Of a stretch of 64,000 nucleotides of DNA, positions 1-9,662 are shown piece by piece. Origin of the DNA: Sphingomonas sp. JC676 (GTDB lineage: Bacteria > Pseudomonadota > Alphaproteobacteria > Sphingomonadales > Sphingomonadaceae). The stretch spans positions 62,001 to 126,000 of the forward strand of contig NZ_JACTGR010000002.1 in NCBI RefSeq assembly GCF_014489075.1, in the 5' to 3' direction. How positions within the stretch are numbered: position 1 is the first letter of the stretch; the number at the start of each line of letters is the position of its first letter. The notes under the pieces were generated by a model, which was not told where the DNA came from, searched no databases, and saw nothing but the letters and a program-made list of their open reading frames with translations. The translations under genes were made by a program, and so were the position numbers.

Positions 1-192
1 ACCAGCACCGGCGCGCCGCCCGGGCTCACCGGCGACGCGCTCGACCGCTATCTCGACAGGCTCGACCGCGAAGGCGAACCCTTTTTGAGCATCACCGCGC
101 GCGCCGCGAATGCTCGCGACACCCGTGGTCTGCTCGCCGCAGCCCGCGACCTCTATCATTGGAAAAGGACCGTCACGCGTGAAAATCGATGA
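1..192 (+). CDS. C-terminal end of a DUF4350-like protein (partial)
   Basis: An open frame from base 1 to the TGA at 190-192 encodes the last 63 residues of a protein whose start lies outside the window. The visible part is helical and charged, with a repeated [14 protein letters not shown] pattern. It has no membrane segment. It overlaps the GTG start of the downstream moxR gene by 14 bases, so it is the upstream member of the same operon. In alphaproteobacterial clusters of this type the gene before moxR often encodes a DUF4350 protein; that identity is inferred from position, since no diagnostic motif is visible here. Confidence 0.5.
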   Translation, partial: TSTGAPPGLTGDALDRYLDRLDREGEPFLSITARAANARDTRGLLAAARDLYHWKRTVTRENR

Positions 193-1135
193 AGTAAAGA
201 CGCTCGGCGACGCGATCCGCGGCGAAGTGGGCAAGGCGGTGGTGGGGCTGGACGACGCGGTCGAGCTGATGCTCGTCGCGTTGTTCGCCTCGGGCCATAT
301 CCTCCTCGAAGGACCGCCCGGCACCGCCAAGACCTTTCTGGCCCAGTGCTTCGCCCGCGCCGCCGGGCTCGATTACGGCCGCATCCAGTTCACGCCGGAT
401 CTACTGCCTGGCGACATTCTCGGCTCGAACCTCTTCAACTTCCAGACCTCCGCCTTCACCCTCACCCGCGGCCCGATCTTCACCGAGTTGCTGCTCGCCG
501 ACGAGATCAATCGCACGCCGCCCAAGACCCAGGCCGCCCTGCTCGAGGCGATGCAGGAGCGCACCGTCACGATCGACGGCGTCGATCACCAGCTGAGCGA
601 CCGCTTCATGGTCGTCGCCACGCAGAATCCGATCGAAAACCAGGGCGTCTATCCGCTGCCCGAGGCGCAGCTCGATCGCTTCCTGTTCAAGTACGAGGTC
701 GGCTACCCTTCCGCTGACGAGGAACGCAAGATCGTCACCGCGATGGGTAATCGCTTCGGCATGCCGCGGCCCGAGGAATGGGGCGTCACGCGCGTCGCCG
801 ACGCCACCACGATCCGCGCCGCCGCCGATGCCGTTTCCGCCAATCGCCTGGCCGACGAAGTCACCGACTATGTCGTCCGCCTGGTCCGCGCCACCCGCAG
901 CACGGGCGACCTCCAAATCGGCGCCTCGCCCCGCGCTGGCGCGACGCTCGCGGCCGCTGCACGTGCGCGCGCCGCGCTCGACGGACGTGATTTCGTGCTG
1001 CCCGACGACGTGAAGCAGCTGGCGCCCGCGGCGCTTCGCCACCGCGTCATCCTCTCCCCTGCCGCCGAGATCGACGGCCGCTCGGTCGACGCCGTGATCG
1101 GCGCGCTGATCGAGCAAGTGGAGGCGCCGCGTTGA
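179..1135 (+). CDS. MoxR-family AAA+ ATPase
   Basis: A 318-residue AAA+ ATPase of the MoxR family, thought to act as a chaperone that matures or activates partner proteins, typically with DUF58 or VWA partners. The Walker A motif GPPGTAKT is near residues 45-52 and the Walker B motif LLADEIN near 105-111. The sensor-1 region ATQNPIE and the arginine-rich lid follow, as expected. I chose the GTG at 179 because a GGAAAAGGA ribosome site lies about 10 bases upstream; the ATG at 110 would add 23 low-complexity residues inside the preceding gene. Its stop overlaps the TTG start of the DUF58 gene. This is the core of a conserved moxR-DUF58-SpoIIM-RDD operon. Confidence 0.93.
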   Translation: MKIDEVKTLGDAIRGEVGKAVVGLDDAVELMLVALFASGHILLEGPPGTAKTFLAQCFARAAGLDYGRIQFTPDLLPGDILGSNLFNFQTSAFTLTRGPIFTELLLADEINRTPPKTQAALLEAMQERTVTIDGVDHQLSDRFMVVATQNPIENQGVYPLPEAQLDRFLFKYEVGYPSADEERKIVTAMGNRFGMPRPEEWGVTRVADATTIRAAADAVSANRLADEVTDYVVRLVRATRSTGDLQIGASPRAGATLAAAARARAALDGRDFVLPDDVKQLAPAALRHRVILSPAAEIDGRSVDAVIGALIEQVEAPR

Positions 1136-2430
1136 TACGGCCGACGCGGCAGGGCGTGTTGCTGATGGCGGCCGGCGCGCCGCTGGCGCTGCTGGCCGGC
1201 ATCGCCGTGCCGCATCTGTGGTTCGTGGGACTGTTGTGGGTCCCTTTGGTCTTCACGCTGATCGGCCTCGATACGCTCTTCGCTGCCGCGCCGCCGAATC
1301 TGGAGGTGCGATGCCCCGGCGCGATCGAGATCGGCGCGCCGCTGGTGGTGGAGATTGCGATCGACTCCGGTTCGCGTCCTCCGATCGGCCTGGAACTCGC
1401 GCTCGCCACCGGTCCGCGTCTGCGCCCGCTCGCCGACGACCGCGTCCGAGTCGCGCCCGGCGAGGACAGCGCGATGATCGCCTTCGAGCCCATCCGTCGC
1501 GGCACCGACAGCATCGAGCATTTGTGGAGCCGCTGGACCGGGCCCCTGCGCCTCATATGGCGCCAGCGCGTCACCGATATAGGCCGCCGCATCCTCATCA
1601 CCCCCGATATCCGCCCGGTGCGCGAGGCCGCCGCGATGCTGCTCCGCGACGCCCAGGCGGGCGAGATGGCGCGGATCGATCGCGGCGAGGGCAGCGAGTT
1701 CGAGGCTTTGTCCGAATGGCGTTCGGGCATGGAGCGCCGCACGATCGACTGGAACCACAGCGCCCGCCACCTGAAGCTCCTCGCCCGCGAGAACCGGATC
1801 GAGCGCAACAACCAGGTCGTCTTCGCGATCGATGCGGGACGCGTGATGTGCGAACCGGTCCAGGGATTGCCGCGAGTCGACCGCGCGATCGGCGCCGCAT
1901 TGCTCGCCGCCTATTCGGCGCTCAAGCTGGGCGACCGGGTCGGCCTGTTCGGCTTCGATTCCAAGCCGCGCATCTCGTCGGGCGCGGTCTCCGGCGTGCG
2001 CGCCTTCCCGCTGATGCAGCGGCTCGCCGGCGAACTCGACTACAGCACCGCCGAGACCAATTTCACCCTCGCGCTGGCCACGCTCGCCGGCGACCTCACT
2101 CGACGCTCGCTCGTCGTCGTCTTCACCGAATTCACCGATCAGGCCGGCGCCGAGCTGATGATCCGCGCCGCCGCCAGCCTGATGGGCCGGCACCTCGTGC
2201 TGTTCGTAATCCTCAATGACGAGGAGCTCGAAACGATCGCCGCAGCGGAGCCCATGACGATCGACGATGTCTCGCGCGCGGTCACCGCCGCCGCGATGCT
2301 GCGTGAGCGCCGCATCGTCGTCTCGCGCCTGCGCCATCTCGGCATCCATGTGCTGGAGGCGGCATATGACGGCGTAGGTCCGGCGCTCGTGCGGCAATAT
2401 CTCGATTTCAAGCGGAGGAACCTGTTGTGA
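1132..2430 (+). CDS. DUF58 domain protein
   Basis: A 432-residue DUF58 protein. Two hydrophobic segments sit in the first 50 residues ([17 protein letters not shown] and a following [15 protein letters not shown]), so it is inner-membrane anchored with a large soluble part. The family signature around [25 protein letters not shown] is near residues 185-207, followed by a VWA-like fold ([10 protein letters not shown]). DUF58 proteins are encoded next to MoxR ATPases and are presumed to be their partners. The start is TTG, overlapping the moxR stop (TTGA); the stop overlaps the GTG of the next gene. Coupled translation is therefore likely. Confidence 0.92.
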   Translation: MIRPTRQGVLLMAAGAPLALLAGIAVPHLWFVGLLWVPLVFTLIGLDTLFAAAPPNLEVRCPGAIEIGAPLVVEIAIDSGSRPPIGLELALATGPRLRPLADDRVRVAPGEDSAMIAFEPIRRGTDSIEHLWSRWTGPLRLIWRQRVTDIGRRILITPDIRPVREAAAMLLRDAQAGEMARIDRGEGSEFEALSEWRSGMERRTIDWNHSARHLKLLARENRIERNNQVVFAIDAGRVMCEPVQGLPRVDRAIGAALLAAYSALKLGDRVGLFGFDSKPRISSGAVSGVRAFPLMQRLAGELDYSTAETNFTLALATLAGDLTRRSLVVVFTEFTDQAGAELMIRAAASLMGRHLVLFVILNDEELETIAAAEPMTIDDVSRAVTAAAMLRERRIVVSRLRHLGIHVLEAAYDGVGPALVRQYLDFKRRNLL

Positions 2431-3425
2431 GCGCGACCGAGCTGAGTAACGGCCGCTTCCGCGAGGCGCGCCAGGGCGATTGGGAGCGGCTGGAGGCGCT
2501 GATCGGTCGCATCGAAAGCGGCCGCGCCGCCTCACTTTCGGACGAGGATCTGTTCGAGCTGCCGGTGCTTTACCGGGCCACGCTGTCGTCGCTCTCGGTC
2601 GCGCGCGAGACTTCGCTCGACGCCGACCTCGTCTCCTATCTCGAGTCACTCGCGACAAGGGCCTATTTCATTCTCTACGGAGTCCAGCCGCCGCTGTGGC
2701 GCCGTATCCGCTATTTCTTCGCCATCGCCTGGCCGCATGCGATCCGGTCGATCGGGCGCGAGACTGTGGTCGCGGTGGGGATGCTGCTGATCGGGACGCT
2801 CGCCGCCTATCTGATGGTGTCGCGCGATCCTGCCTGGTTCTACGCGATCGTACCCGAAGATCTGGCCGGCGGGCGCGACCCCCAGGCATCGGCGCAGGAA
2901 CTCAAGGCGGTGCTATACCAGTCCGGCGACGCGCTCGGCGTGTTTGCCACCTTCCTGTTCACCCACAATGCCCAGATGGCACTGCTCTGCTTCGCGCTCG
3001 GTTTCGCGTTCGGCGTGCCGACCGTGCTGCTGCTGCTCTACAATGGCTGCATCCTCGGCGCCTTCCTGGCGATCTACGTTCCCAAGGGTCTGGGCCTTCA
3101 GGCCGCCGCCTGGCTCTCGATTCACGGCACCACCGAGATGTTCGCCATCGCGCTTGCCGGCGCGGCCGGCCTCCATATCGGCATGGCGGTGGCCTTTCCC
3201 GGGCGCGGATCGCGCGCCGAGGCCGCGGTCGCGGCCGGCAGGATCGCGGCGATGGCGATGCTGGGCGTCGTCGTGATGCTGGCCGTCGCGGGCGTGCTGG
3301 AAGGCGTAGGTCGCCAGGTAGTGCGCGCCGATGCCGTCCGCGCCGCGATCGGCGGCGTCGCGCTGCTCGGCTGGCTATTCTATTTCTACGTCATGCCGGT
3401 GCGAGAGGCCGACATCCATGGCTGA
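2427..3425 (+). CDS. Stage II sporulation protein M-like membrane protein
   Basis: A 332-residue SpoIIM-family integral membrane protein. The first 100 residues are soluble and charged; hydrophobic helices follow near 110-130 (TVVAVGMLLIGTLAAYLMV), 175-225 and 245-325. The SpoIIM-like segment with FLFTHNAQMALLCFALG and a LSIHGTTEMFAI helix is present. In non-sporulating bacteria these proteins are not linked to sporulation; they travel with MoxR, DUF58 and RDD genes, as here. The GTG start overlaps the DUF58 stop and its TGA overlaps the ATG of the RDD gene. Confidence 0.88.
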   Translation: MSATELSNGRFREARQGDWERLEALIGRIESGRAASLSDEDLFELPVLYRATLSSLSVARETSLDADLVSYLESLATRAYFILYGVQPPLWRRIRYFFAIAWPHAIRSIGRETVVAVGMLLIGTLAAYLMVSRDPAWFYAIVPEDLAGGRDPQASAQELKAVLYQSGDALGVFATFLFTHNAQMALLCFALGFAFGVPTVLLLLYNGCILGAFLAIYVPKGLGLQAAAWLSIHGTTEMFAIALAGAAGLHIGMAVAFPGRGSRAEAAVAAGRIAAMAMLGVVVMLAVAGVLEGVGRQVVRADAVRAAIGGVALLGWLFYFYVMPVREADIHG

Positions 3426-4320
3426 GCGCTCCGTGCCGCGCGCCGGGACATCCACACGCGAATTCGTGACGCCCGAGGGCGTGGACCTGCGCCTCCACCT
3501 CGCCAGCGTCGGCGAACGCGCGGCTGCGTTCGTGCTCGACCTGGTTATCATCTCTACCGTCCTGGTCGTCTTCACCATCGTGACGATCATGCTCGCCGTC
3601 GGCGTCGGTGTTGGTAGCGGCAGCAATGGCTCGGGCACCCTCCAGGCACTCGCCGCGATCTGGCTGCTTGGCTTCTTCGTGCTGCGCAATTTCTACTTCA
3701 CCGCGCTCGAGCTCGGCACCCGCTCGGCCACGGTCGGCAAGCGCGTGATGAAACTGCGGGTGGTCGCGCGCAACGGTCAGCGCCTGTCGGGGCACGCGGT
3801 GGTCGCGCGCAATGCGATGCGCGAGCTCGAATTCTTCCTGCCGCTATCCTTCATGGCCTATGAAAGCGCCGAGGGGATTTCGGACCTGGCGACTTCCGGC
3901 GCTGGCCTGTTGTGGTGCGGCGTGTTCCTGCTCTTTCCCTTTCTCAATCGCGACCATATGCGCGTCGGCGATCTGATCGCGGGCACCTGGGTCACGCGGT
4001 TGCCGCGGCGGAGCCTCGGCGCCAGCGTGGTCGAACATCGCGAGGTGCCGCGCTACAATTTCACCGACGCCCAGTTGAACGCCTATGGCGAATTCGAGCT
4101 CCAGAAACTGGAGGAAGTGCTGCGCCGGCAGGACGATCTCGCGATGATCGTCGTCGCCCGCACGATCCGCACGCGCATCGGCTGGACCGGCGCGGACCGC
4201 GATGAACTGGCCTTCCTCCGGGCCTATTATGCGGCGCTCTGCAACCGCCTCGAGCGCAACATGCTGTTCGGAAAACGCCGCAGGGACAAATACGAAGCGC
4301 CGCTCGATTCCAGGAGATGA
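3418..4320 (+). CDS. RDD family membrane protein
   Basis: A 300-residue RDD-family protein. The family name motif appears as the conserved Arg-Asp pair in VGERAAAFVLDLVI near residues 30-43. Three hydrophobic segments follow (near 40-62, 78-98 and 155-180), then the typical GKRVMKLRVV turn. The last 110 residues are soluble and charged. I chose the ATG at 3418, which overlaps the SpoIIM stop codon, over an earlier in-frame codon inside the SpoIIM gene. It closes the operon; the next gene is convergent. Transport activity has been suggested for some RDD proteins, but nothing here shows a substrate. Confidence 0.88.
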   Translation: MAERSVPRAGTSTREFVTPEGVDLRLHLASVGERAAAFVLDLVIISTVLVVFTIVTIMLAVGVGVGSGSNGSGTLQALAAIWLLGFFVLRNFYFTALELGTRSATVGKRVMKLRVVARNGQRLSGHAVVARNAMRELEFFLPLSFMAYESAEGISDLATSGAGLLWCGVFLLFPFLNRDHMRVGDLIAGTWVTRLPRRSLGASVVEHREVPRYNFTDAQLNAYGEFELQKLEEVLRRQDDLAMIVVARTIRTRIGWTGADRDELAFLRAYYAALCNRLERNMLFGKRRRDKYEAPLDSRR

Positions 4321-4339
4321 GCGCTGCCGTCGCCCAGCC

Positions 4340-5491
4340 TCATTTTAGCAGGGCTCGATAGCGGAAGTCGATTTCGATCGCCCGCGTCGCGTCGGCGCGG
4401 GCGCCGTCGGAATCGCCCTTTTCGCGCAGGATCAGGCTGCGGTTGAAATAGCCGCGCGGGTCGTTCGGGGCGTAGCGCACCGCACGATCGATATCGCGGA
4501 GCGCTTGGTCGAGCTCGCCATTGTGCTGATAAGCCAATCCGCGGTTGAGATAGGCGAAGGCAAGCCGCGGCCGCAGCGCGATCGCCTGGTCGAATGCCGC
4601 AATGGCGCCGTCCATATCGTCTTCCCAGGCCAGCGAGAGACCAGTGGCCAAATGGGCATCCGCGCGGCCGGCAGCACCTTTCGCACCGGGATCGACCATC
4701 CGCTTGCACTTGTCGAGACTGCGCGCGGGATCGTCCACCGTGCAGGCGTTCCAGTCGCCACGACGCGCACGGGCCGGCGACCTGACCCGCGACCCGGTGA
4801 CGATGACGTCCGCCCCCACGTCTTCATCTGCTGCGCTTGGCGCCATGGCCGCGCGCGGTGCGACCGGAGCCGCCTGGGCGAACTGATCCGTCCGCTCGGA
4901 TCTCGAGGCAATTCCCCTTACCTCCCATGCCGGTTCCGCCTTGGCCTGCGCCACCTTGGCGTCCGGAGCGGCAGCCGGAGGGACATCCGGGGCCGGGGCC
5001 GCCACCTCTCGCTGGCGGGTTTCCGACATACACGGGGCTCTGCAGGGTTCCGCATCATTGGCGGCGAGCCTCTGCGGCAAGGGGGTGACCAGCGGCGGCA
5101 CAGGCGCCTTCGCGACATCTGGCCCGGGCGTCCGAACCGATGCCGGCGCCAGGCTTGCGGGCGTTGTGGAACCGGGGGTGGCGACCTGCGGCCCAACGGC
5201 ATCCGTCGACGCCTGCTCGCGAGTGGAGGGGGCGTTCCGATCAGGCGAATATAGCGCGACCGGGATTGCGATCACAGCGACCAGGGCGACCGAAGCGAGC
5301 ACGCCGATCTGTCCGCGGCTGATCCTCGCTCGCGCCGGCAGCGACACGGGCCGCCGATCAGGCGCGGCAGACGCCGGTGCATCGATGCCGTCAAAGCACC
5401 CCATAGCCTCGGCCATCGCGGCTGCCCGCCGGTCCGGTCGTGGAGGCGGCGGCTCGGGCAGCATCATCGCGATTTCGTCGTCCGCGGCCAT
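4340..5491 (-). CDS. TPR-repeat inner-membrane protein with a TonB-box-like motif
   Basis: A 383-residue protein. Residues 1-60 are Pro/Ala/Arg-rich and probably cytoplasmic. Residues 61-81 (QIGVLASVALVAVIAIPVAL) form one membrane helix, then a long Pro/Ala-rich periplasmic stretch. Residues 275-375 hold about three tetratricopeptide repeats (AFAYLNRGLAYQHNGELDQAL and similar). At residues 228-235 it carries DVIVTGSR, the short motif that opens TonB-dependent receptor plugs. The same motif occurs in the lipoprotein encoded just upstream. A GGGAGA ribosome site precedes the ATG. The gene is last in the ECF sigma-VWA-TPR run, after a 183-base gap, so it may also have its own promoter. Function unknown. 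Confidence 0.8.
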   Translation of the reverse strand: MAADDEIAMMLPEPPPPRPDRRAAAMAEAMGCFDGIDAPASAAPDRRPVSLPARARISRGQIGVLASVALVAVIAIPVALYSPDRNAPSTREQASTDAVGPQVATPGSTTPASLAPASVRTPGPDVAKAPVPPLVTPLPQRLAANDAEPCRAPCMSETRQREVAAPAPDVPPAAAPDAKVAQAKAEPAWEVRGIASRSERTDQFAQAAPVAPRAAMAPSAADEDVGADVIVTGSRVRSPARARRGDWNACTVDDPARSLDKCKRMVDPGAKGAAGRADAHLATGLSLAWEDDMDGAIAAFDQAIALRPRLAFAYLNRGLAYQHNGELDQALRDIDRAVRYAPNDPRGYFNRSLILREKGDSDGARADATRAIEIDFRYRALLK

Positions 5492-5674
5492 TTACCGTCT
5501 CCCGCGGTCGCATCGCCCCGCATGCGCATCGTCTCGCCAGGACGGCGGCGATCGGAGGCGGCGGGGAGCAGGGAGAAACATTGGTTGGCCTTATAACTGC
5601 AATTATCCGCCAGTCGAAGGAACGATGCACGGCGGGCCGCCGCCGACGGGTTATCGGCAGCGGCGACCCGGGCT

Positions 5675-7411
5675 TCACCGCTCCAGCCGCGCCATCGACG
5701 CCGCCGTCTTGGCCGCCCGCACGAGCTGGATGAACTCAGCGCGATAGCCGAATTCATCCTCGCCCCGCGCGCCGGTCGTGATCCTGAGCACATCGTCATA
5801 GCTCAGCGAGCCCGTATAGCGGCCGCCGCGAAGCAGCTCGGCAAAGCCGGCCACGCCTACCGCGAACCGCGCATCCCTGGGCGCATCTTCCAGGCGGGCG
5901 AATGCCGCCTTCGTGTCGATCGGCGTGGAGATGAGTCGGCTCGTGTCTGATTTCGGCAGCTTGTACCGGATCTTCACGAAGCCAAGCTCGGTGGCGGAGG
6001 TATTCGCCAGCGCGGCCGGGGCTGGCCTCGAATAGCGCAGGTCCCCGATCGCGCGCGGGCCGCCGACGGGCACCACCTCGTACAGCGCGGTCACCGTCTG
6101 GCCCGAACCGACATCGCCCGCATCGACCTTGTCATTGTCGAAGTCGTCGCGGTTCAGCATCCGCGTCTCATAGCCGATAAGCCGGTATTCGGAGACCGTG
6201 GCAGGATTGAACTCGACCTGGATCTTCACGTCCTTGGCGATGGGGAACAAGGTCGAGGTCGCCTCGTCGACCAATGTCTTCCGCGCCTCGGCCACCGTGT
6301 CGATATAGGCAGCGGCGCCGTTGCCGTTCTGCGCCAGCGCCTGCATCAGCGCGTCGTTATAGTTGCCCATGCCGAAGCCGAGCACGGAGAGGAACACGCC
6401 CTTGCCGCGCTCGCGCTCGATATAGCCCTTGAGCTCGCCCTGATCGGTGATTCCGACGTTGAAGTCGCCATCGGTCGCCAGGATGACGCGGTTGACGCCG
6501 CGCGGGTCGAGATTCTGCTCGGCCAGCGCATAGGCTTGGCGGATTCCTTCTGCACCGGCGGTGCTCCCCCCGGCGCCGAGGCGGTCGATGACCGCCCGGA
6601 TCTTGCTCTTCTGACTGGCCGGCGTCGGTTCGAGTGCGGTACCCGCGCTGCCGGCATAGGTGACGATCGCAACACTGTCGTTGCCGTCGAGCTGGTCGAG
6701 CAACATCGCCAGCGACTGCTTGACCAGCGGCAGCTTGTTCGGCGCGTCCATCGATCCCGAAGTATCGATCAGGAAGACGAGATTGGCGCGCGGGCGGGTC
6801 GCCTGCTGGATCGCATAGCCCTTGATCCCGATCCGCACGAGCTTGCGCCCGGGCGACCAGGGGCTCGGAAGCACCGCGACATTGGTGCTGAACGGCTGCT
6901 CCGCGTGGCGCGGCGCCGCATAATCATAGGGGAAATAGTTGATCATCTCCTCGGTCCGCACCGCCGCTTGCTGCGGCAGCACGTTCTGGTTGAGCGAGGC
7001 GCGGACGAACGAATAGGACGCCGTGTCGACATCGATAGAAAAGGTCGAGATCGGCTCCTCGCGCGCGACCTTGAACGGGTTCTGCGCCGTGGCCGTGAAG
7101 CGGTCGCGGCCGACGTCCCTGTACGGCAGGGGATATGGCCGAGGCTCGGCGCGCGGAGCGTAGTTACCCGCCATGGCGAGGCTCGGGGGTGGCACGGCCG
7201 GCGCATATTGCGCCGCCGATACCTTGCGCTCGCGTGTCAACCCGCGGGCGTAGCCGTCCGTGCGACTGCCGGTCACGATGACATCGGAAGCATCCTCGGC
7301 TTTGGGGTCGGCCGACGCCGACAAAGGCTCCTTTTCGGCACCGGGCCCGGCGCAGGACGCCAGGAACGCGAGAGCCAGGCCAGTGGCGATGGAACGGCGG
7401 AGGCGATGCAT
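5675..7411 (-). CDS. von Willebrand factor type A lipoprotein (YfbK-like)
   Basis: A 578-residue YfbK-type protein. A lipoprotein signal ends at Cys20 (FLASC), so the mature protein is probably lipid-anchored facing the periplasm. The VWA N-terminal domain is near residues 111-165, the VWA domain starts near 208 with an intact MIDAS motif DTSGS at 216-220, and the DUF3520-type C-terminal domain covers roughly 395-575. Between the lipid anchor and the folded part, residues 43-50 read DVIVTGSR, identical to a motif in the downstream TPR protein and close to a TonB box. A GGGAGAA ribosome site precedes the ATG. It follows the ECF sigma gene by 113 bases. Its role is unknown; metal-dependent protein binding is inferred from the MIDAS site. 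Confidence 0.9.
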   Translation of the reverse strand: MHRLRRSIATGLALAFLASCAGPGAEKEPLSASADPKAEDASDVIVTGSRTDGYARGLTRERKVSAAQYAPAVPPPSLAMAGNYAPRAEPRPYPLPYRDVGRDRFTATAQNPFKVAREEPISTFSIDVDTASYSFVRASLNQNVLPQQAAVRTEEMINYFPYDYAAPRHAEQPFSTNVAVLPSPWSPGRKLVRIGIKGYAIQQATRPRANLVFLIDTSGSMDAPNKLPLVKQSLAMLLDQLDGNDSVAIVTYAGSAGTALEPTPASQKSKIRAVIDRLGAGGSTAGAEGIRQAYALAEQNLDPRGVNRVILATDGDFNVGITDQGELKGYIERERGKGVFLSVLGFGMGNYNDALMQALAQNGNGAAAYIDTVAEARKTLVDEATSTLFPIAKDVKIQVEFNPATVSEYRLIGYETRMLNRDDFDNDKVDAGDVGSGQTVTALYEVVPVGGPRAIGDLRYSRPAPAALANTSATELGFVKIRYKLPKSDTSRLISTPIDTKAAFARLEDAPRDARFAVGVAGFAELLRGGRYTGSLSYDDVLRITTGARGEDEFGYRAEFIQLVRAAKTAASMARLER

Positions 7412-7524
7412 GACGATTCTCCCAGTCGACAGCGGCGCACAATTGTCCGCATGTCACTGCGACGCGCGTCGCCCGGAGATCCTTGGGCAGGTTTGAAAAT
7501 ATTTTTGAAATCGCGATCCCGCGA

Positions 7525-8070
7525 TCAGTCGCTCCCCTCCTTTTCGGCGGAGAGCATCCGCCGGACCTCATGCATTCGCCACGACACCGTCGATTCCGCG
7601 ACGCCCAATATCTCTGCCGCCTCCGCATGCGTCAGCTGGTGGCCGGCAACCAATATGGCCGCATCGCGATAGGCCGGGCCGAGGCGCGAAATCGCGCTCT
7701 TCACCCACAGCGCATCGTGCAGGTCTCGTCCGTCCGGGGCCGCCGCCAGCCCGCTCCACACCGCGAGCCGCTCGGTAAGCGCACCGAACGATCTGCGCCG
7801 GCGGCGAAGATCGCGGCAGGCATTGAACACGATGCCGAAAAGCCAGGTGGTGAATCGGGCCTCGCCGCGGAAGCTCGCGATCTTCTCGGCGAGCGTGCAG
7901 CAGACATCCTGCGCGATATCGTCCGCGTCGGCGCGCGAACCGGTCAGCTGCCAAGCCAGGCCGTGAATCCGGTTATAGTGCCGTTCCAGCAACGCGCCGA
8001 ATGCCTCGCGATCCCCGGCGACCGCGCCGGCGACGAGATCGGCGTCGGGATCGTCTCGGCTATCGGCCAT
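7525..8070 (-). CDS. ECF-type RNA polymerase sigma factor
   Basis: A 181-residue sigma-70 family ECF factor. Region 2 covers about residues 20-90, with the core-binding DADDIAQDV and the DNA-melting FTTWLFGIVFNACRD segments. Region 4 covers about 125-175 (THAEAAEILGVAESTVSWRMHEVRRML, a helix-turn-helix). Region 3 is absent, as in all ECF factors. It heads a run with the VWA lipoprotein and TPR membrane protein. No anti-sigma gene is next to it, which is unusual; the two envelope proteins downstream could take part in control, but that is inference. The ribosome site upstream of the ATG is weak. Confidence 0.9.
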   Translation of the reverse strand: MADSRDDPDADLVAGAVAGDREAFGALLERHYNRIHGLAWQLTGSRADADDIAQDVCCTLAEKIASFRGEARFTTWLFGIVFNACRDLRRRRRSFGALTERLAVWSGLAAAPDGRDLHDALWVKSAISRLGPAYRDAAILVAGHQLTHAEAAEILGVAESTVSWRMHEVRRMLSAEKEGSD

Positions 8071-8227
8071 GGATCACGACCGATCGCGGAGGCGCGCCGT
8101 CGATTGCCCGGTCCCGACAGCGCGACCGCGCATCCTGATGAACCAGCCTGTCGCACCATGCCCCGACACGATCGCTTTGTGCATCATTTGCATCGGCGAC
8201 GCCATCGGCCGTCGATCAAAGTACCGT

Positions 8228-8282
8228 GCCCGCCCATAGCGGCGGGCGGAAGGCCGGGGAGCACCGGGGCGCGATGCTCCCC
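8228..8282 (-). terminator. Two consecutive GC-rich hairpins after the thiolase gene
   Basis: Just beyond the thiolase stop, in the direction of its transcription, lie two perfect hairpins. The first has arms GGGGAGCA and TGCTCCCC (8256-8263 and 8275-8282) with an 11-base loop. The second has arms GCCCGCC and GGCGGGC (8228-8234 and 8241-8247) with a 6-base loop. Neither has a long T tract, so termination is probable but not certain. They separate the thiolase transcript from the ECF sigma gene on the same strand. Confidence 0.5.
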
Positions 8283-8292
8283 CTATGATGGG

Positions 8293-9555
8293 TCAGGGCC
8301 GGCGGAACAGCGCCACGGTGCCGTGACCACCATCGGCACACACGCTGACTACCGCCAGCGAGCCGGAGGGCATCGCCCATAGCTCCTTGACCGCCTGACT
8401 GAAGTCACGCGCGCCAGTCGCCGCGAAGGGATGGCCGATCGCCACCGAGCCACCATTCGGATTGACGCGGTCCCATGGGAAAGGTCCGAAATCGAAATCC
8501 ACGCCGGCGCGGTCGCGCGTCCAACCCGGCTTCTCGAGCGCGGCAACGTTCGCGAGCACCTGCGCGGCGAACGCCTCATGGATCTCCCAAAGCGCGATGT
8601 CGTCATAGCGCAGGCCATGCCGCGCGAGGAGGCGGGGGATTGCGAAGCTTGGTGCCATCAGCAGGCCGTCGACGCCGTGATCGACCGCGGCGATCTCGTG
8701 ATCGACCAGCTCGGCATGCGGCGTTCCATCCGGCAGCCGTGCCAGCCCCGCTTCGGTCGCGACCCAGCAGGCAGCGGCACCGTCGGTGATCGGCGAGCTG
8801 TTGCCCGCGGTGAGCGAACCCTTGCCCGATTTGTCGAAGGCCGCGGGGAGCGCCGCGAGCTTCTCGATGGACGTGTCCGCACGAGGATGGGCGTCGCGCG
8901 CGATTTCGGGGAGCGCGATCACCAGATCGTCGAAGAAGCCCGTTTCCCACCCGTGTACGGCGCGTTGGTGGCTCTTGAGCGACCATTCGTCCTGCGCCTC
9001 GCGGGCGATGCCCCAGATCTGCGCGGTTTCCTCCATATGATCGCCCATCGTCCGACCGGTGATGCGGTTCGCCCAGCCCTTGACCGGCAAAGTGAGATCA
9101 TCGGGCGTGAGCGCCTTCAGCGCCGCCACGGCTTCGGCGGGATTGGTGCGGAACAGCTTCACGATCCGCTTCGATGCTTCAAGCTTGAGGCCGATCGGCG
9201 GCTGGCTCATCACTTCCGCCCCGCCGACCAGGACGAGATCGGTATCGCCGCCAAGCATTCCCGCGGCAGCCATCGCGGCCACCATGCTGGTCGAGCAGGC
9301 GAGCACCGCGGAAAAGGCCGGCACCGTGGGGTCGAGCCCGGCGTCGAGCCAGATCTCGCGCCCGATATTGCTCCAGCCGAGGCTCGGGATCACCGTGCCC
9401 CAGATGAAGAGGTCGGGGCGCGCCTTCTCCGCCATCGCCTTGGCGAGCGGCACCGACAGGCTGATCGCATCATGATCGGCAAGCGCCCCGCCGCCGCGCC
9501 CGAAGGGCGTGCGCAGGCCGGTGGCAACATAGGCTTTCTGGGCAAATCGCTGCAT
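8293..9555 (-). CDS. Acetyl-CoA C-acyltransferase (thiolase)
   Basis: A 420-residue thiolase. The nucleophilic cysteine is Cys87 in ACSTS. The catalytic histidine is His375 in NGGSVAIGHPFAATGAR, and the second active-site cysteine is Cys406 in CADGGHG. The usual CxGGGxG there has Asp in place of one Gly. HEAFAAQ near residue 340 matches the conserved NEAFA loop, with His replacing Asn as in FadI-type enzymes. Likely reaction: thiolytic cleavage of 3-ketoacyl-CoA in fatty-acid oxidation or the reverse condensation. It lies 107 bases after an SDR gene on the same strand, so the two may be cotranscribed. Confidence 0.9.
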   Translation of the reverse strand: MQRFAQKAYVATGLRTPFGRGGGALADHDAISLSVPLAKAMAEKARPDLFIWGTVIPSLGWSNIGREIWLDAGLDPTVPAFSAVLACSTSMVAAMAAAGMLGGDTDLVLVGGAEVMSQPPIGLKLEASKRIVKLFRTNPAEAVAALKALTPDDLTLPVKGWANRITGRTMGDHMEETAQIWGIAREAQDEWSLKSHQRAVHGWETGFFDDLVIALPEIARDAHPRADTSIEKLAALPAAFDKSGKGSLTAGNSSPITDGAAACWVATEAGLARLPDGTPHAELVDHEIAAVDHGVDGLLMAPSFAIPRLLARHGLRYDDIALWEIHEAFAAQVLANVAALEKPGWTRDRAGVDFDFGPFPWDRVNPNGGSVAIGHPFAATGARDFSQAVKELWAMPSGSLAVVSVCADGGHGTVALFRRP

Positions 9556-9662
9556 GACAGTCTCTCCATGGCGCTTGGGTTCGATGACGCGCCCAAGATG
9601 TGGCCGGGGGCGGCGGGATCAATGGCGGACGCAGAAAGGATTCCGCATCCGCCATCAGCTGT

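Noticed and set aside
868..2658. A 596-codon minus-strand frame across moxR, DUF58 and SpoIIM genes
   Set aside because: Antisense shadow of an operon with strong domain support; composition is typical of mirror frames in GC-rich DNA.
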